Below, piece by piece: positions 1-9,022 of a stretch of 64,000 bases of DNA. The stretch's first letter is position 1, and every line of letters starts with the position of its first letter. Location: the NCBI GenBank assembly GCA_020344415.1, contig CP070825.1, positions 2,955,512 to 3,019,511 on the forward strand. Direction: 5' to 3'. The stretch is from Candidatus Aminicenantota bacterium (lineage in GTDB: Bacteria > Acidobacteriota > Aminicenantia > Aminicenantales > Aminicenantaceae). The notes below the pieces were generated by a model. It ran no database searches and was not told the DNA's origin. It was given only the letters and a program-made list of their open reading frames with translations. Made by a program: the position numbers and the translations under genes.

Positions 1-126
1 TCCGAGGGGATTCCTAGAGTGGTGAACACCGTGTGTGACATGTGCTTATTAACTGGATTCATTAAAAGACAAGACGAAGTGAACGAAGAGATAGCAAAGA
101 AGGCCATTCTTGATTTAAACCAGTAA
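1..126 (+). CDS. C-terminal end of an ExeA/XrtA-associated type AAA ATPase (partial)
   Basis: The window opens inside a reading frame whose last 41 codons end at TAA (124-126). The visible tail carries GIPRVVN followed by a CDMCLLTGF-like stretch. That matches the sensor-2 region of ExeA/GspA-type AAA ATPases, including those associated with exosortase-type exopolysaccharide loci. Only the C-terminus is seen, so Walker motifs cannot be checked. The next gene starts 7 bases downstream on the same strand, which suggests one operon running into the polysaccharide genes. The family call rests on a short motif plus context. Confidence 0.6.
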   Translation, partial: SEGIPRVVNTVCDMCLLTGFIKRQDEVNEEIAKKAILDLNQ

Positions 127-132
127 TTCATT

Positions 133-1137
133 ATGGTAAGATTATCCGATATTCTAAGAAAAGCTGAAGAGAGCAAATCTCAGGGTAAGGAAAACATAGT
201 GACAGAGGCTGTGAAACTAAAAAAAGAGATGGAGAGCTTGCCTGGAACAAAAAAAATATATGAAGATGTAATTGTTCGCATAAAAACAGTTCAAAGTGAT
301 ATCAGAGCTGGGAATGTCGTAGATGGAAAAGAAATTTTTGCCGCTGCCAGAAAAATCGTGGGGGGGCTTCGAACAAATTATGATATGTTGTTATCTTTAT
401 TAAATATTTTTACCTCCTTTGAAGAGACGGAAGATTTCCATCATAGGCATTCAGTAAATTCCGCAATTTTAGCCGCGAGCCTTGGCTTTGCTCTCGAATA
501 TAAGAATAGCATGATTGTTGACTTATGTGTTTGCGCTTTAGTACATGATATTGGCATGTTGAAAATTCCCCAGGAAATAATAAACAAAACGTCAAAGCTA
601 AGCAAGGAGGACGAGAAACTGATAGAAACGCATCCTGGCTATGGTTTGGAGCTCTTGGAGAACGTTAAAGATCTGCCAGATGAAGCAGGCGATGTAATTT
701 ATCAACACCATGAAAGAGTAGATGGCAAAGGCTATCCTGAAGGAAAGACTGGGGAACAAATTTCTGAATTTTCCAAAGTAGTGGCTATAACTGAAGTCTA
801 CGAGGCCTTGACACATCCTCGTCCTTATCGAAAGGAGAAAGTTACTCCCTATGAGGGTGTAAAAATGATCGTTGAGCAAGCAGGAACTTTTTTTGAATCC
901 AGATTGGTAAAAGTCTTTTTAACTTTTATCACTCCTTATCCACTGGGAAGCTTTGTCTTGATAAACAATAATGAGATTGGGAGGGTTGTTAAAATCAATA
1001 AAGGTCTTCCTTTGCGTCCGCTAGTAGAAATTTATTATGATAGTGAGGGAAAACCTCCAGATAAACCAAAGAATATTGACTTGGCAAAGTCACCTGTTCT
1101 ATACATTGAAAAGGCTTTAGCGGAAAGTTATCTCTAG
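133..1137 (+). CDS. HD-GYP domain protein, putative cyclic-di-GMP phosphodiesterase
   Basis: The 334-residue protein has a helical N-terminal part (about 1-95) and then an HD-GYP domain. Visible motifs are HHRHS (near 103), VHDIGMLKIP (near 137), HPGYG, and HHERVDGKGYP (near 191). These give the HD pair, the following histidines and the GYP signature. The usual DxxDALT segment reads TEVYEALT, so two conserved aspartates are glutamates. That may alter metal binding. No receiver domain or membrane segment is seen, so it is probably cytoplasmic. It lies between the ATPase and sugar-modifying genes, which fits a c-di-GMP input into polysaccharide production. Activity is inferred. Confidence 0.85.
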   Translation: MVRLSDILRKAEESKSQGKENIVTEAVKLKKEMESLPGTKKIYEDVIVRIKTVQSDIRAGNVVDGKEIFAAARKIVGGLRTNYDMLLSLLNIFTSFEETEDFHHRHSVNSAILAASLGFALEYKNSMIVDLCVCALVHDIGMLKIPQEIINKTSKLSKEDEKLIETHPGYGLELLENVKDLPDEAGDVIYQHHERVDGKGYPEGKTGEQISEFSKVVAITEVYEALTHPRPYRKEKVTPYEGVKMIVEQAGTFFESRLVKVFLTFITPYPLGSFVLINNNEIGRVVKINKGLPLRPLVEIYYDSEGKPPDKPKNIDLAKSPVLYIEKALAESYL

Positions 1138-1142
1138 TCTAT

Positions 1143-1826
1143 ATGATTATTTCTATCCATCAACCTCAATATTTGCCTTGGTTAGGATATTTCAGCAAGA
1201 TCGACAGAAGTGATATATTCATTCTTCTGGATAATGTGCAATTTAAGAAGAACGAATGGCAGAATCGAAACAGGATCAAAACAACAGAAGGCTGGCAGTG
1301 GATTACGGTGCCAGTTCTTCACAAATTTCTCCAAAAAATATCTGAAGTGGAAATTAACAACACCGTCCAGTGGGGTAAAAAGCATTTGAACGCTTTAGTT
1401 ACAAATTACTCCAAGGCTCCTTTTTATAATGAATATATCGGTTTTTTTGAACAGACTTATGCACAAGGCTGGGAATATCTAGCGGATATTAATATTCATA
1501 TCATCCAATATTTAGTAAAAGCATTAGGTATCTCGGAAACAGAGCTTGTCTTGGCTTCAAAATTTGAGTCCAGAGAAGGACCTACTGAGAGGTTGATTGA
1601 CCTATGCAAACAACTGGGGGGGGATGAATATCTCTCAGGTAAGGATGGGGCAAAATATATGAATTTAGATGAATTCGAAAAGGAAGGCATTAGAGTTATT
1701 TTTCAAGATTATAAACATCCCCAGTACTCTCAACTTTTTGGGAGTTTTGAACCTTATATGTCAATTTTAGATTTATTGTTTAATTGTGGCCCAGAAAGTC
1801 TTTCAATTTTAAGAAAAGGAGAATGA
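1143..1826 (+). CDS. WbqC-like family protein
   Basis: The 227-residue protein begins with ISIHQPQYLPWLGYF, the hallmark N-terminus of the WbqC-like family. Members sit in O-antigen and exopolysaccharide clusters and are linked to amino-sugar modification, but the reaction is poorly defined. No signal peptide or membrane segment is seen. It begins 5 bases after the HD-GYP stop, and its TGA ends one base before the TTG start of the PIG-L gene, so it is very likely co-transcribed with both. Family assignment is strong; function is inferred from neighbours. Confidence 0.85.
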   Translation: MIISIHQPQYLPWLGYFSKIDRSDIFILLDNVQFKKNEWQNRNRIKTTEGWQWITVPVLHKFLQKISEVEINNTVQWGKKHLNALVTNYSKAPFYNEYIGFFEQTYAQGWEYLADINIHIIQYLVKALGISETELVLASKFESREGPTERLIDLCKQLGGDEYLSGKDGAKYMNLDEFEKEGIRVIFQDYKHPQYSQLFGSFEPYMSILDLLFNCGPESLSILRKGE

Positions 1827-1827
1827 A

Positions 1828-2442
1828 TTGAAAATTTTAGCTTTAGGAGCTCATCCAGACGATATTGAATATGGTTGTGGGGGCACTTTTTTCAAATATG
1901 CAAGGAGAGGTGAAGAAATATATTTCATGGTTTTGACTAAAGGAGAATTCGGCGGAAACGCTGAAGTAAGAGAGAAAGAACAAGAAGAAGCGATGAAATT
2001 ATTAGGCGTTAAGAAGATATTTTGGGGCGGCTATAAGGATACGGAATTACCAAATGATAGAATCATAATCTCTCATATTGATAACATAATCCAAGAAGTA
2101 GACCCCAAGGAAGTATATGTGAACTACAATGATGATATCCATCAGGATCATCGCACTTTGGCTAGATGTGCCTTGGCTGCCACTAGATATGTAAAGAGAG
2201 TGTTCTTTTATGAAGATTATACATCAAATAATTTTGAGCCTGATATTTTTGTTGACATTGGAGATGTGCTGGAAGAGAAACAAAAGTTGATTCAAGTCTA
2301 TTCCTCTCAAGTGGCAAAAGCTTATCCGACAAAATTGGATATGGTAGAAAGTGTCAGAGCCGCGGCTAATTTCAGAGGATTCCAGGGAAAAGTAAAATAT
2401 GCAGAAGGTTTCAAATCGTTTAGGTTTCTGCGCGATATATGA
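1828..2442 (+). CDS. PIG-L/LmbE family N-deacetylase
   Basis: The 204-residue protein starts with a Rossmann-like strand and the zinc-binding motif AHPDDIE (residues 8-14). The second metal-site motif HQDHR lies near residue 110. This is the PIG-L/LmbE family, which removes N-acetyl groups from GlcNAc-type sugars. The start is TTG at 1828, two bases after the preceding TGA, with AAAGGAG about 10 bases upstream; ATG at 1823 is followed immediately by a stop. Between WbqC and a PLP sugar aminotransferase, it probably tailors an amino sugar in the glycan. The substrate is unknown. Confidence 0.85.
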   Translation: MKILALGAHPDDIEYGCGGTFFKYARRGEEIYFMVLTKGEFGGNAEVREKEQEEAMKLLGVKKIFWGGYKDTELPNDRIIISHIDNIIQEVDPKEVYVNYNDDIHQDHRTLARCALAATRYVKRVFFYEDYTSNNFEPDIFVDIGDVLEEKQKLIQVYSSQVAKAYPTKLDMVESVRAAANFRGFQGKVKYAEGFKSFRFLRDI

Positions 2443-2452
2443 TAGACAAATT

Positions 2453-3502
2453 ATGGATAATGAAATCATTCCTCATTCGCGGCCTTCACTCTCTGGCCAG
2501 GATGTAGAAGCCGTTATATCTGTAATAAAATCCGGTCAATTATCACAAGGACCCAAAGTTACGGAATTTGAAAAGAGGGTTTCTGAATTCATCGGAAAAA
2601 AAAGAGCTGTTGCCACGAGCTCTGGCACTGCGGCTCTTCATCTTGCACTGTTAGCCTTAGATATTCAGAAAGGTGACGAAGTAATTATTCCATCATTTGT
2701 TTGCTCTGCAGTCCTCAATGCTGTGAATTATACTGGTGCTACTCCAAGTATCGCAGATATAGACCCCCTAACTTTCAATATATCAGTTAATGCTGTCAAG
2801 AGAGCAATAAACAGCAAAACCAAGGCCATAATTGTGCCCTATATGTTTGGTTGTCCAGCAGAGATCGATGAATTTCTGGAGCTGGGTATTCCTGTGGTCG
2901 AAGATTGTGCTCAGGCTATAGGTGCGGATTTCAAAGGCAGGAAAGTAGGCAGTTTTGGTCTCATGTCTGTCTTTTCTTTTTATGCGACCAAACTGCTCAC
3001 TAGCGGAGAAGGAGGGATGGTTTTGAGCGATTCAGAAGATTTGATCTCCAAGATTGAAAATCTTAGAGATTATGACGATAGAGATGATTATACTTTGCGA
3101 TTCAATTATAAGATGATGGATATCCAGGCTTCCTTAGGAATGAGCCAGCTTTCCTCTCTAGAGAAATTCATAAGTAGACGAAGAGAGATTGCGGAGCGGT
3201 ATTTCAAGGAATTTAAAGACCGCAATTTCTCCCTTCCAATCCGGAAAGAGGAAAAAGAGCATATATATTATCGGTTTATTGTAAAAGCGAGAGAGGACGC
3301 TTCCAGCTATCTTGAGGCATTGCAAGCAAGAAAGGTCATGTGCCGCCGTCCGGTCTATATTCCCCTCCATGTGTATTTAAATTTATCTGGTTTTCCCAAC
3401 ACCATGGAAGCCTGGCAAAAGACAATCTCGATCCCTCTATATCCCTCCTTGACAGAAAAAGAAATCAAGAAAATTGTTGATGTCGTCAAAGAAATTCTTT
3501 AG
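2453..3502 (+). CDS. DegT/DnrJ/EryC1 family PLP-dependent sugar aminotransferase
   Basis: The family forms amino sugars by transamination of nucleotide-linked ketosugars. The protein contains SSGTAALHLAL (PLP phosphate loop), VVEDCAQAIGA (cofactor aspartate) and SFYATKLLTSGEGG, which holds the Schiff-base lysine. The frame is open further upstream to an ATG at 2399, inside the PIG-L gene. The ATG at 2453 is preferred because family similarity begins at MDNEIIPHSRP and it avoids the overlap. This gives 349 residues, slightly short for the family. It probably makes an amino sugar for the repeat unit. Confidence 0.88.
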   Translation: MDNEIIPHSRPSLSGQDVEAVISVIKSGQLSQGPKVTEFEKRVSEFIGKKRAVATSSGTAALHLALLALDIQKGDEVIIPSFVCSAVLNAVNYTGATPSIADIDPLTFNISVNAVKRAINSKTKAIIVPYMFGCPAEIDEFLELGIPVVEDCAQAIGADFKGRKVGSFGLMSVFSFYATKLLTSGEGGMVLSDSEDLISKIENLRDYDDRDDYTLRFNYKMMDIQASLGMSQLSSLEKFISRRREIAERYFKEFKDRNFSLPIRKEEKEHIYYRFIVKAREDASSYLEALQARKVMCRRPVYIPLHVYLNLSGFPNTMEAWQKTISIPLYPSLTEKEIKKIVDVVKEIL

Positions 3503-3517
3503 CATATTGCTTGCAAC

Positions 3518-4591
3518 ATGAGAAATCTTCTTGAGAGTCTTCATTCCTTCCTTGCCGGGGTACAAATACGCTGGCTATTCCTCCTGGCGTTTTCTTTCCT
3601 CCTGACTTTTTTCTTGACATTGATAATTAGGCGTATTGCTATCAGATTTAAAGTATTAGATTACCCTGATGAAAGAAAAATTCACAAAAAACCTATACCT
3701 CTTTTAGGCGGATTAGCGATCTATATTTCCTATATCGTTACAATCTTTTTGAATTTTAGCTTCTCGATTGAACTGAAGGGAGTGATATTAGGCGGAACGA
3801 TTATATTATTTATAGGGATAATTGATGATATAAAAGGATTGTCAGCATTGTGGAAGTTGATAGGACAGATTAGTGCGTCGAGTGCTCTAATGGCATTCGG
3901 AGTCAAACTGAGTTTCTTACCCAATACTTGGTGGGGTAATGGGGGAGAGATAATTTTGACGATAATCTGGGTAATTGGAATCACAAATGCGGTTAATTTC
4001 TTTGACGGGATGGATGGCCTTGCCACTGGATTAACTGCAGTTTGTTCATTGTCATTTTTTATTGTAGCTTTGATAACAGACCAACCTTATCTTAGCTTTT
4101 TGACCGTTGCCCTGGCTGGAAGCTGCCTTGGATTTTTGAAATTTAATTTTAAACCAGCCTCCATATTTTTGGGAGATGCAGGAAGTACCTTCTTAGGATT
4201 TACTTTGGCAAGCATAGCTGTAATGGGTGGTTGGGCAGAGAAAAATCCAAAGGTTGCCTTAAGTTTCCCTATTTTGGTTTTAAGCATATTTATTTTTGAT
4301 ATGATCTATATAACGGCTGCTCGCATCTTGGATGGAAGAGTCAAAACTTTCAAAGAATGGATCGAATTTACTGGAAAAGACCATTTTCATCACCGTCTGG
4401 TAACTTTGGGGTTTAATGAAGTACAAACAGTTCTGTTGATTTATTTAATTACAGCCTGTCTGGGAATAGGGGGAATAATTCTTCATGCTGATGCAGATTT
4501 AAGGATTTATTTTGGATTTGCTCAGGCGGTTTTTATATTTGTTATAATTGTATTACTCATGCTAGCTGGCCGCGAGCTGAACAGGGAATAA
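3518..4591 (+). CDS. WecA/TagO/MraY-family undecaprenyl-phosphate sugar-1-phosphate transferase
   Basis: The protein has 357 residues and about ten or eleven hydrophobic segments. Cytoplasmic-loop motifs of the polyprenyl-phosphate GlcNAc-1-phosphate transferases are present: DDIKGL (near 102), NAVNFFDGMDGLATG (near 157), FLGDAGSTFLGF (near 225) and HFHHRLVTLG (near 287). It would load the first sugar phosphate onto undecaprenyl phosphate at the inner membrane, starting glycan assembly. It follows the DegT gene by 15 bases and ends the first plus-strand block. Whether the substrate is UDP-GlcNAc or another sugar cannot be told. Confidence 0.88.
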   Translation: MRNLLESLHSFLAGVQIRWLFLLAFSFLLTFFLTLIIRRIAIRFKVLDYPDERKIHKKPIPLLGGLAIYISYIVTIFLNFSFSIELKGVILGGTIILFIGIIDDIKGLSALWKLIGQISASSALMAFGVKLSFLPNTWWGNGGEIILTIIWVIGITNAVNFFDGMDGLATGLTAVCSLSFFIVALITDQPYLSFLTVALAGSCLGFLKFNFKPASIFLGDAGSTFLGFTLASIAVMGGWAEKNPKVALSFPILVLSIFIFDMIYITAARILDGRVKTFKEWIEFTGKDHFHHRLVTLGFNEVQTVLLIYLITACLGIGGIILHADADLRIYFGFAQAVFIFVIIVLLMLAGRELNRE

Positions 4592-4630
4592 CCAAAAAAG
4601 CTCTTCACCTTATGAAGGGGTTGGGTTGTT

Positions 4631-4728
4631 GGGCTTGGTTAATAAAGCTCACCTGCTGAAGTGGAGAGAGTTTGATTTATCAAACCCACTCGTTGTGATA
4701 CTGTAGAGATTTGATTTATCAAACCCAC
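4631..4728. repeat. Three copies of the dispersed TTGATTTATCAA palindrome
   Basis: The convergent gap between the WecA-like gene and the next minus-strand gene holds three copies of a palindromic unit at about 4631-4652, 4670-4689 and 4709-4728. The consensus core is GGCTTGATTTATCAAGCC followed by CAC. The first copy has drifted, and the other two read TTTGATTTATCAAACCCAC. The same unit recurs near 41380, 49080, 49190, 56275 and 58553. Palindromy suggests a REP-like element that may also work as a bidirectional terminator here. Confidence 0.7.
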
Positions 4729-4732
4729 ATTT

Positions 4733-5941
4733 TTATAAAAGTGACGGCCTAATGTTTTTCTGAACAATTAATTCCTTATATAGTGCAGCTATCTTTTCAA
4801 CCATTTTGTCATTACTGAATTTCAGAGCAATCTCTCTTCCTGCCTTTCCCATGCTTCTTCCCTTTTCTTTATCTGCGACAAGGATTTGGATATATTTGGC
4901 TAATTGTTCGGAATCTTTTGGAGGTACTAAAAAGCCGTTCTCTCCAGGAGTCACCAAATCAGGAATCCCCCCTACATCACTGGCGACAATAGGCTTTCCA
5001 AGAGCCATGGCTTCCACGAGCACTCTTCCCATTCCTTCGTTAAGGGAGGGCAAAACAAAGACATCATAGATGGACATAATCTTTGTGACATCATTTCTCC
5101 AGCCCAGGAAAACAATATTTTTATTAATCCCCATTTCAAGAGCCTTCTTCTCTAGACTATGCCAGAGGGGACCATCGCCTGTGAATATGATATAGGTATC
5201 AGGGTATTTGGAGATAATGATTCTAGCCGCTTCAAGGAGAAATTCAGGCCCTTTCACAGGTACTAGCCTGCCAACTGTCCCTATTATGATGGAATTTTCA
5301 AGGATTCCCAGCTCCTTTTTAATATTGTTTTTTTCATCCAGGGTTATTTCCTTAAATTCGTTTAATTCAATCCCACTATGGATGACAAGAAATTTTTCCT
5401 CAGGAGCAATTTGAAATTTTATATGGTCTTCCTTTTCTCTGTTTGTCAAAGCTATGATTTTGTCCGTTATTCGAGACGCAAGCCTTTCCAGAATGATAAA
5501 TATCTTTGTTTTAAAGGGACCAAAGTAGCCAAAAAATACATGACCGTGAGGTGTGTGTACTATAATGGGGATTCCAGCAATTTTTGCCGCTAATCTTCCC
5601 AGTAGCCCTGCTTTTGATGAATGCGTATGGACAATTGAAGGTTTAATTCTTTTAAGAATTCTCAATATATCAAAGAACGCTTTTAAGTCTTTTATGATAT
5701 TTATTCTTCTTACGAGAGAGGGGCTTTGGATGAATCCAACACCTTCTGATTCGAGCCTGCGGATATCCTCTTCTTGTGCCTTAATCTCTTCCCGTTTCAT
5801 TTCTGATTCTAAAGAAAGACCAGAAACAAGAATAGGCTGAAAACTTTTTTGTTTTAGTCCTGATAAAGTTAGAAAAGTATTCTGAGCAGAGCCACCTTTA
5901 TCGAACCTTGTAATGGTGTGCAATACTTTAATTTTACTCAT
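4733..5941 (-). CDS. GT4-family glycosyltransferase
   Basis: This GT-B enzyme has an N-terminal acceptor half starting KIKVLHTITRFDKGGS and a middle THSSKAGLLGRLAA motif. The C-terminal donor half has VGRLVPVKGPEFLLEA and the nucleotide-sugar motif PSLNEGMGRVLVEAMALGKP, the GT4 EX7E pattern. The frame could begin at 5995, but that overlaps the asparagine synthetase. The ATG at 5941 gives 402 residues and places the conserved first strand at the N-terminus. It is the last gene of a minus-strand block and probably adds one sugar to the lipid-linked repeat unit. Confidence 0.87.
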   Translation of the reverse strand: MSKIKVLHTITRFDKGGSAQNTFLTLSGLKQKSFQPILVSGLSLESEMKREEIKAQEEDIRRLESEGVGFIQSPSLVRRINIIKDLKAFFDILRILKRIKPSIVHTHSSKAGLLGRLAAKIAGIPIIVHTPHGHVFFGYFGPFKTKIFIILERLASRITDKIIALTNREKEDHIKFQIAPEEKFLVIHSGIELNEFKEITLDEKNNIKKELGILENSIIIGTVGRLVPVKGPEFLLEAARIIISKYPDTYIIFTGDGPLWHSLEKKALEMGINKNIVFLGWRNDVTKIMSIYDVFVLPSLNEGMGRVLVEAMALGKPIVASDVGGIPDLVTPGENGFLVPPKDSEQLAKYIQILVADKEKGRSMGKAGREIALKFSNDKMVEKIAALYKELIVQKNIRPSLL

Positions 5942-5954
5942 TGTATCGAAAAAA

Positions 5955-7898
5955 CTATTGATTGAAATGTTTTGAATACCAGGCTTGAAACACAATCAAA
6001 TTCCACAGATGCCAGGAAGTGTCAGAACGGTTTTGCGTTAAATCGTTAATTAATTTCTCGATTAAATCGAAGTTAAATATTCCCTGTTTTTTTATTTTTT
6101 TCTTTGAAAGATATTCATTTATCAAGAATTTTAAGTCGGATTTCAGCCATTTGCTGATCGGTATTTCAAATCCCCACTTCGGTTTACTCAACAGGTTTGG
6201 GGGCAGGATATCCTTGAATGTTTCAAGGAGAATATATTTCCCCTTTTTCCCTCTTAGTTTTAGGTTTCCAGGCATTTGAAAAACAAACTCGACCACCCTA
6301 TGGTCAAGAAAAGGAACCCTCACTTCTAATGAGTTCCTCATACTCATTAAATCGACTTTAGTAAGCATGTCGTTTGGCAGCGAGTTTCTCAGGTCAACAT
6401 AAAGCATCCGGTTAATATTATCGTCATCTAAGGAATTTAATTCTTGAGAAAGCATGTTTTTTCCGAAGTTAAAATCAATCTTCTCAAATTCTCTTCTTTC
6501 CCTGTTTATGATAGCCTTTCTTATCCCTCTGGAAAATATTTCATTCCAGGCATAAAACCTGTCTTCAAATCTATCCTGAGCACCAGAAACAAATTTTTTG
6601 GCTCTTCTTATGTATTCCAAGAGATGTTTATCCCTGGAATCAGGGAGAGATAACAGAAGTGATTCAATAATTTTTTTCCTGAAGATTCGGGGAAATAATT
6701 TGTACCGAGAATACCAGTACTCGCCAGAATACATCCTATAGCCCGCGAAGAGTTCATCGCCTCCATCTCCGGATAGAGCGACTTTGACATGTTTTTTTGT
6801 TTCTCTGGAAACTATAAATGTTGGAATGGCTGATGAATCCGCAAAAGGCTCATCAAAAAAAGTCAGAACTTCCGGGACGGTTTTAAGAACATCGTTACTG
6901 GTTAATATGATTTCATGATGATCGGTGTGATTGAGTTTTGCGACCTCACCAGCATAACTTGTCTCATCGAATATGGGCATATCTTTATATCCTATAGAAT
7001 AGGTGCTAACAGGCGAATCAGAGATTCTGGACATAAGTCCCACAATTATACTTGAATCTATGCCTCCGCTTAAAAAAGCACCAACAGGAACATCTGCGAT
7101 GAGCCGTATTCTGACCGCATCTTCCAGATAATCGTATAAATTCTTTTTAAGTGTTTGGATATTCTCTTCTGTGTTTTCCTTATGTGTAATGTCTCTTTTG
7201 ATGTTCCAGTACTGTTTTATCTCCAAGCCTTTTTTATCGAGTTGGATTGTGTAACCAGGCTTCAATTTCTTTATATCTTTGAAAATTGTGTAGGGAGCCG
7301 GGATATAATTAAAGGTGAGATATAGATTTAAAGCGTTCCAGTCAATATCTTTAGATGCTTCTGGGTCGGCTAGAATACTTTTAATCTCAGAAGCAAAAAT
7401 CAAAGATTTGCCGTTCCAATAATAATATAAAGGCTTGATTCCCAGTCTGTCCCGACAGAGATATAAAACTTGATTTATGCTATCCCACAGGGTAAAAGCG
7501 AACATGCCGTTCAATCTTTCAAGGAATTGAATTCCTTCCCGTTCATAAAGATGGATTATAACTTCACAATCCGTTTGAGACGTAAAACAGTGCCCTTTTT
7601 GCTGCAATTCTTTTTTCAGGCTTTTAAAATTGTAGATTTCACCATTGAAAACCATCCATATAGTTTTATCTTCGTTTGACATGGGCTGTCTTCCTGCCTT
7701 TGAGAGGTCGATTATGCTCAACCTCTTATGACCCAGCCCCACTGATAAGGATGGATGATTAGTTCCTTGTGATTGCGCAGGAATATGTATTCCTTCATCG
7801 TCCGGGCCCCGGTGATGAAGCTGAGAGCTCATTTGGCTGATCAATTCTCTAGAGATTTCCTCCCCTTGAATATTTATCTTTCCGCAGATTCCGCACAT
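5955..7898 (-). CDS. asnB: Asparagine synthetase (glutamine-hydrolysing), AsnB family
   Basis: The 647-residue protein begins MCGICG, with Cys2 as the Ntn nucleophile, and HHRGPDDEG of the glutaminase domain. The C-terminal synthetase domain has the PPi-loop motif FLSGGIDSSI (near 260) and SGDGGDELFAGY. Full length and both active sites look intact. Such AsnB homologues are common in exosortase-linked and other exopolysaccharide loci, where they may amidate a sugar acid or another glycan component. It therefore need not serve asparagine supply. It lies between two glycosyltransferase genes with short gaps on both sides. Confidence 0.88.
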   Translation of the reverse strand: MCGICGKINIQGEEISRELISQMSSQLHHRGPDDEGIHIPAQSQGTNHPSLSVGLGHKRLSIIDLSKAGRQPMSNEDKTIWMVFNGEIYNFKSLKKELQQKGHCFTSQTDCEVIIHLYEREGIQFLERLNGMFAFTLWDSINQVLYLCRDRLGIKPLYYYWNGKSLIFASEIKSILADPEASKDIDWNALNLYLTFNYIPAPYTIFKDIKKLKPGYTIQLDKKGLEIKQYWNIKRDITHKENTEENIQTLKKNLYDYLEDAVRIRLIADVPVGAFLSGGIDSSIIVGLMSRISDSPVSTYSIGYKDMPIFDETSYAGEVAKLNHTDHHEIILTSNDVLKTVPEVLTFFDEPFADSSAIPTFIVSRETKKHVKVALSGDGGDELFAGYRMYSGEYWYSRYKLFPRIFRKKIIESLLLSLPDSRDKHLLEYIRRAKKFVSGAQDRFEDRFYAWNEIFSRGIRKAIINRERREFEKIDFNFGKNMLSQELNSLDDDNINRMLYVDLRNSLPNDMLTKVDLMSMRNSLEVRVPFLDHRVVEFVFQMPGNLKLRGKKGKYILLETFKDILPPNLLSKPKWGFEIPISKWLKSDLKFLINEYLSKKKIKKQGIFNFDLIEKLINDLTQNRSDTSWHLWNLIVFQAWYSKHFNQ

Positions 7899-7923
7899 TT
7901 TTTGAATAAATTATGCTGTAGTT

Positions 7924-9009
7924 TCAGTGTTCATCCGATTTGCCACTTTTCAGCTTGTTTTTTAGTATTTCAAAACATTTTTTGCTCACCTCTTCAGGTG
8001 TGATGAGATCCAAGCAAATAGGCCTGGAACAGTTTGTTTTGTTGCACGGCCGGCATTCAACGGCTTTGTAAGCAATTTTAAATAAGTTAGACGAGGTATA
8101 TGGATGCATTAATGAAGGATTTTCCGGGCCAAAGATTGCCACCACCGGTGTTTTAACCGCCGCCGCAATATGCATGGGGCCACTATCGTTAGTTAACAGT
8201 AAATCGAACTGGTTAATGATGTAAATCAGATCATTCAATGTTAATTTTCCCGAAAGATTAGTAGCCTCATTTTTCATTTTATTTTGAACATGCTGAGCAA
8301 TATGTTCTTCTCCAGGACCACCCAGAAGTACTATTTGTGCATTAAAGTGTTCAATAAGGCGATCAGCCACGAGAGCGTATTTATCAGGATTCCATCTCCT
8401 ACTTGGCCTATCTCCCCCGGGGTTAATACCTATCTTTATTCTTTGCAATTCATTTGATTCATCTTGATACAGGTGCTTGCATCTTTCTTCGTTTTTCTTA
8501 CCCCAAAAAACTTCAGTCCCTTTATCATTAGGGATCCCACCAGCCATTAGAGCAATATCCATCATAGCATCTACAGAATGTTGGTTTTGAAATGTATTTC
8601 CAGGAACTTTTTTGTTTATAAAAAAACCAAATCCCTTATGGTTGTGGCCTACTTTGACTTTGGCCTTAAGCGAAAGGAATAGCAGGCCCATTTTTACAGC
8701 ACCTCCCCATGAACTCACTTTATAGAGATTTGCTGCTATTTCAAACTCTGTTTTTCTGAGATTTCGAATAAGCTTTAGAATGTCAAGAATATGGGATTTG
8801 CTTTTTCGCATTTCTCTGATCGGAAAAGCCCAAACATGGTCCAGGTAAGAATAATTTTGAGCAATAGAACTGGCTTCAGTGCTAGTGAGGAGATGAATAT
8901 CTGCTTCTGGGTACCCATTACGTATGGCTCTGATACTTTTGGACCCGAGAACCAGGTCTCCTATTCCTGCAATAAGTACAATCAGAATAGGATTTTTTTT
9001 CATGTTCAT
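7924..9009 (-). CDS. GT9-family glycosyltransferase (ADP-heptose:LPS heptosyltransferase-like)
   Basis: The protein has 361 residues. The N-terminal half starts ILIVLIAGIGDLVLGS, a GDLVL-type GT9 motif. The C-terminal half has GINPGGDRPSRRWNP, VLLGGPGEE, and NDSGPMHIAAAVKTPVVAIFG, the sugar-nucleotide binding end of heptosyltransferases. A cysteine group near the C-terminus (ECRPCNKTNCSRPICLD) is also seen in many GT9 proteins. It would add a sugar from the cytoplasmic face. An alternative ATG lies two codons in (9003). It is upstream of asnB in the same minus-strand block. Confidence 0.87.
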   Translation of the reverse strand: MNMKKNPILIVLIAGIGDLVLGSKSIRAIRNGYPEADIHLLTSTEASSIAQNYSYLDHVWAFPIREMRKSKSHILDILKLIRNLRKTEFEIAANLYKVSSWGGAVKMGLLFLSLKAKVKVGHNHKGFGFFINKKVPGNTFQNQHSVDAMMDIALMAGGIPNDKGTEVFWGKKNEERCKHLYQDESNELQRIKIGINPGGDRPSRRWNPDKYALVADRLIEHFNAQIVLLGGPGEEHIAQHVQNKMKNEATNLSGKLTLNDLIYIINQFDLLLTNDSGPMHIAAAVKTPVVAIFGPENPSLMHPYTSSNLFKIAYKAVECRPCNKTNCSRPICLDLITPEEVSKKCFEILKNKLKSGKSDEH

Positions 9010-9022
9010 GCCATTATCTGTT

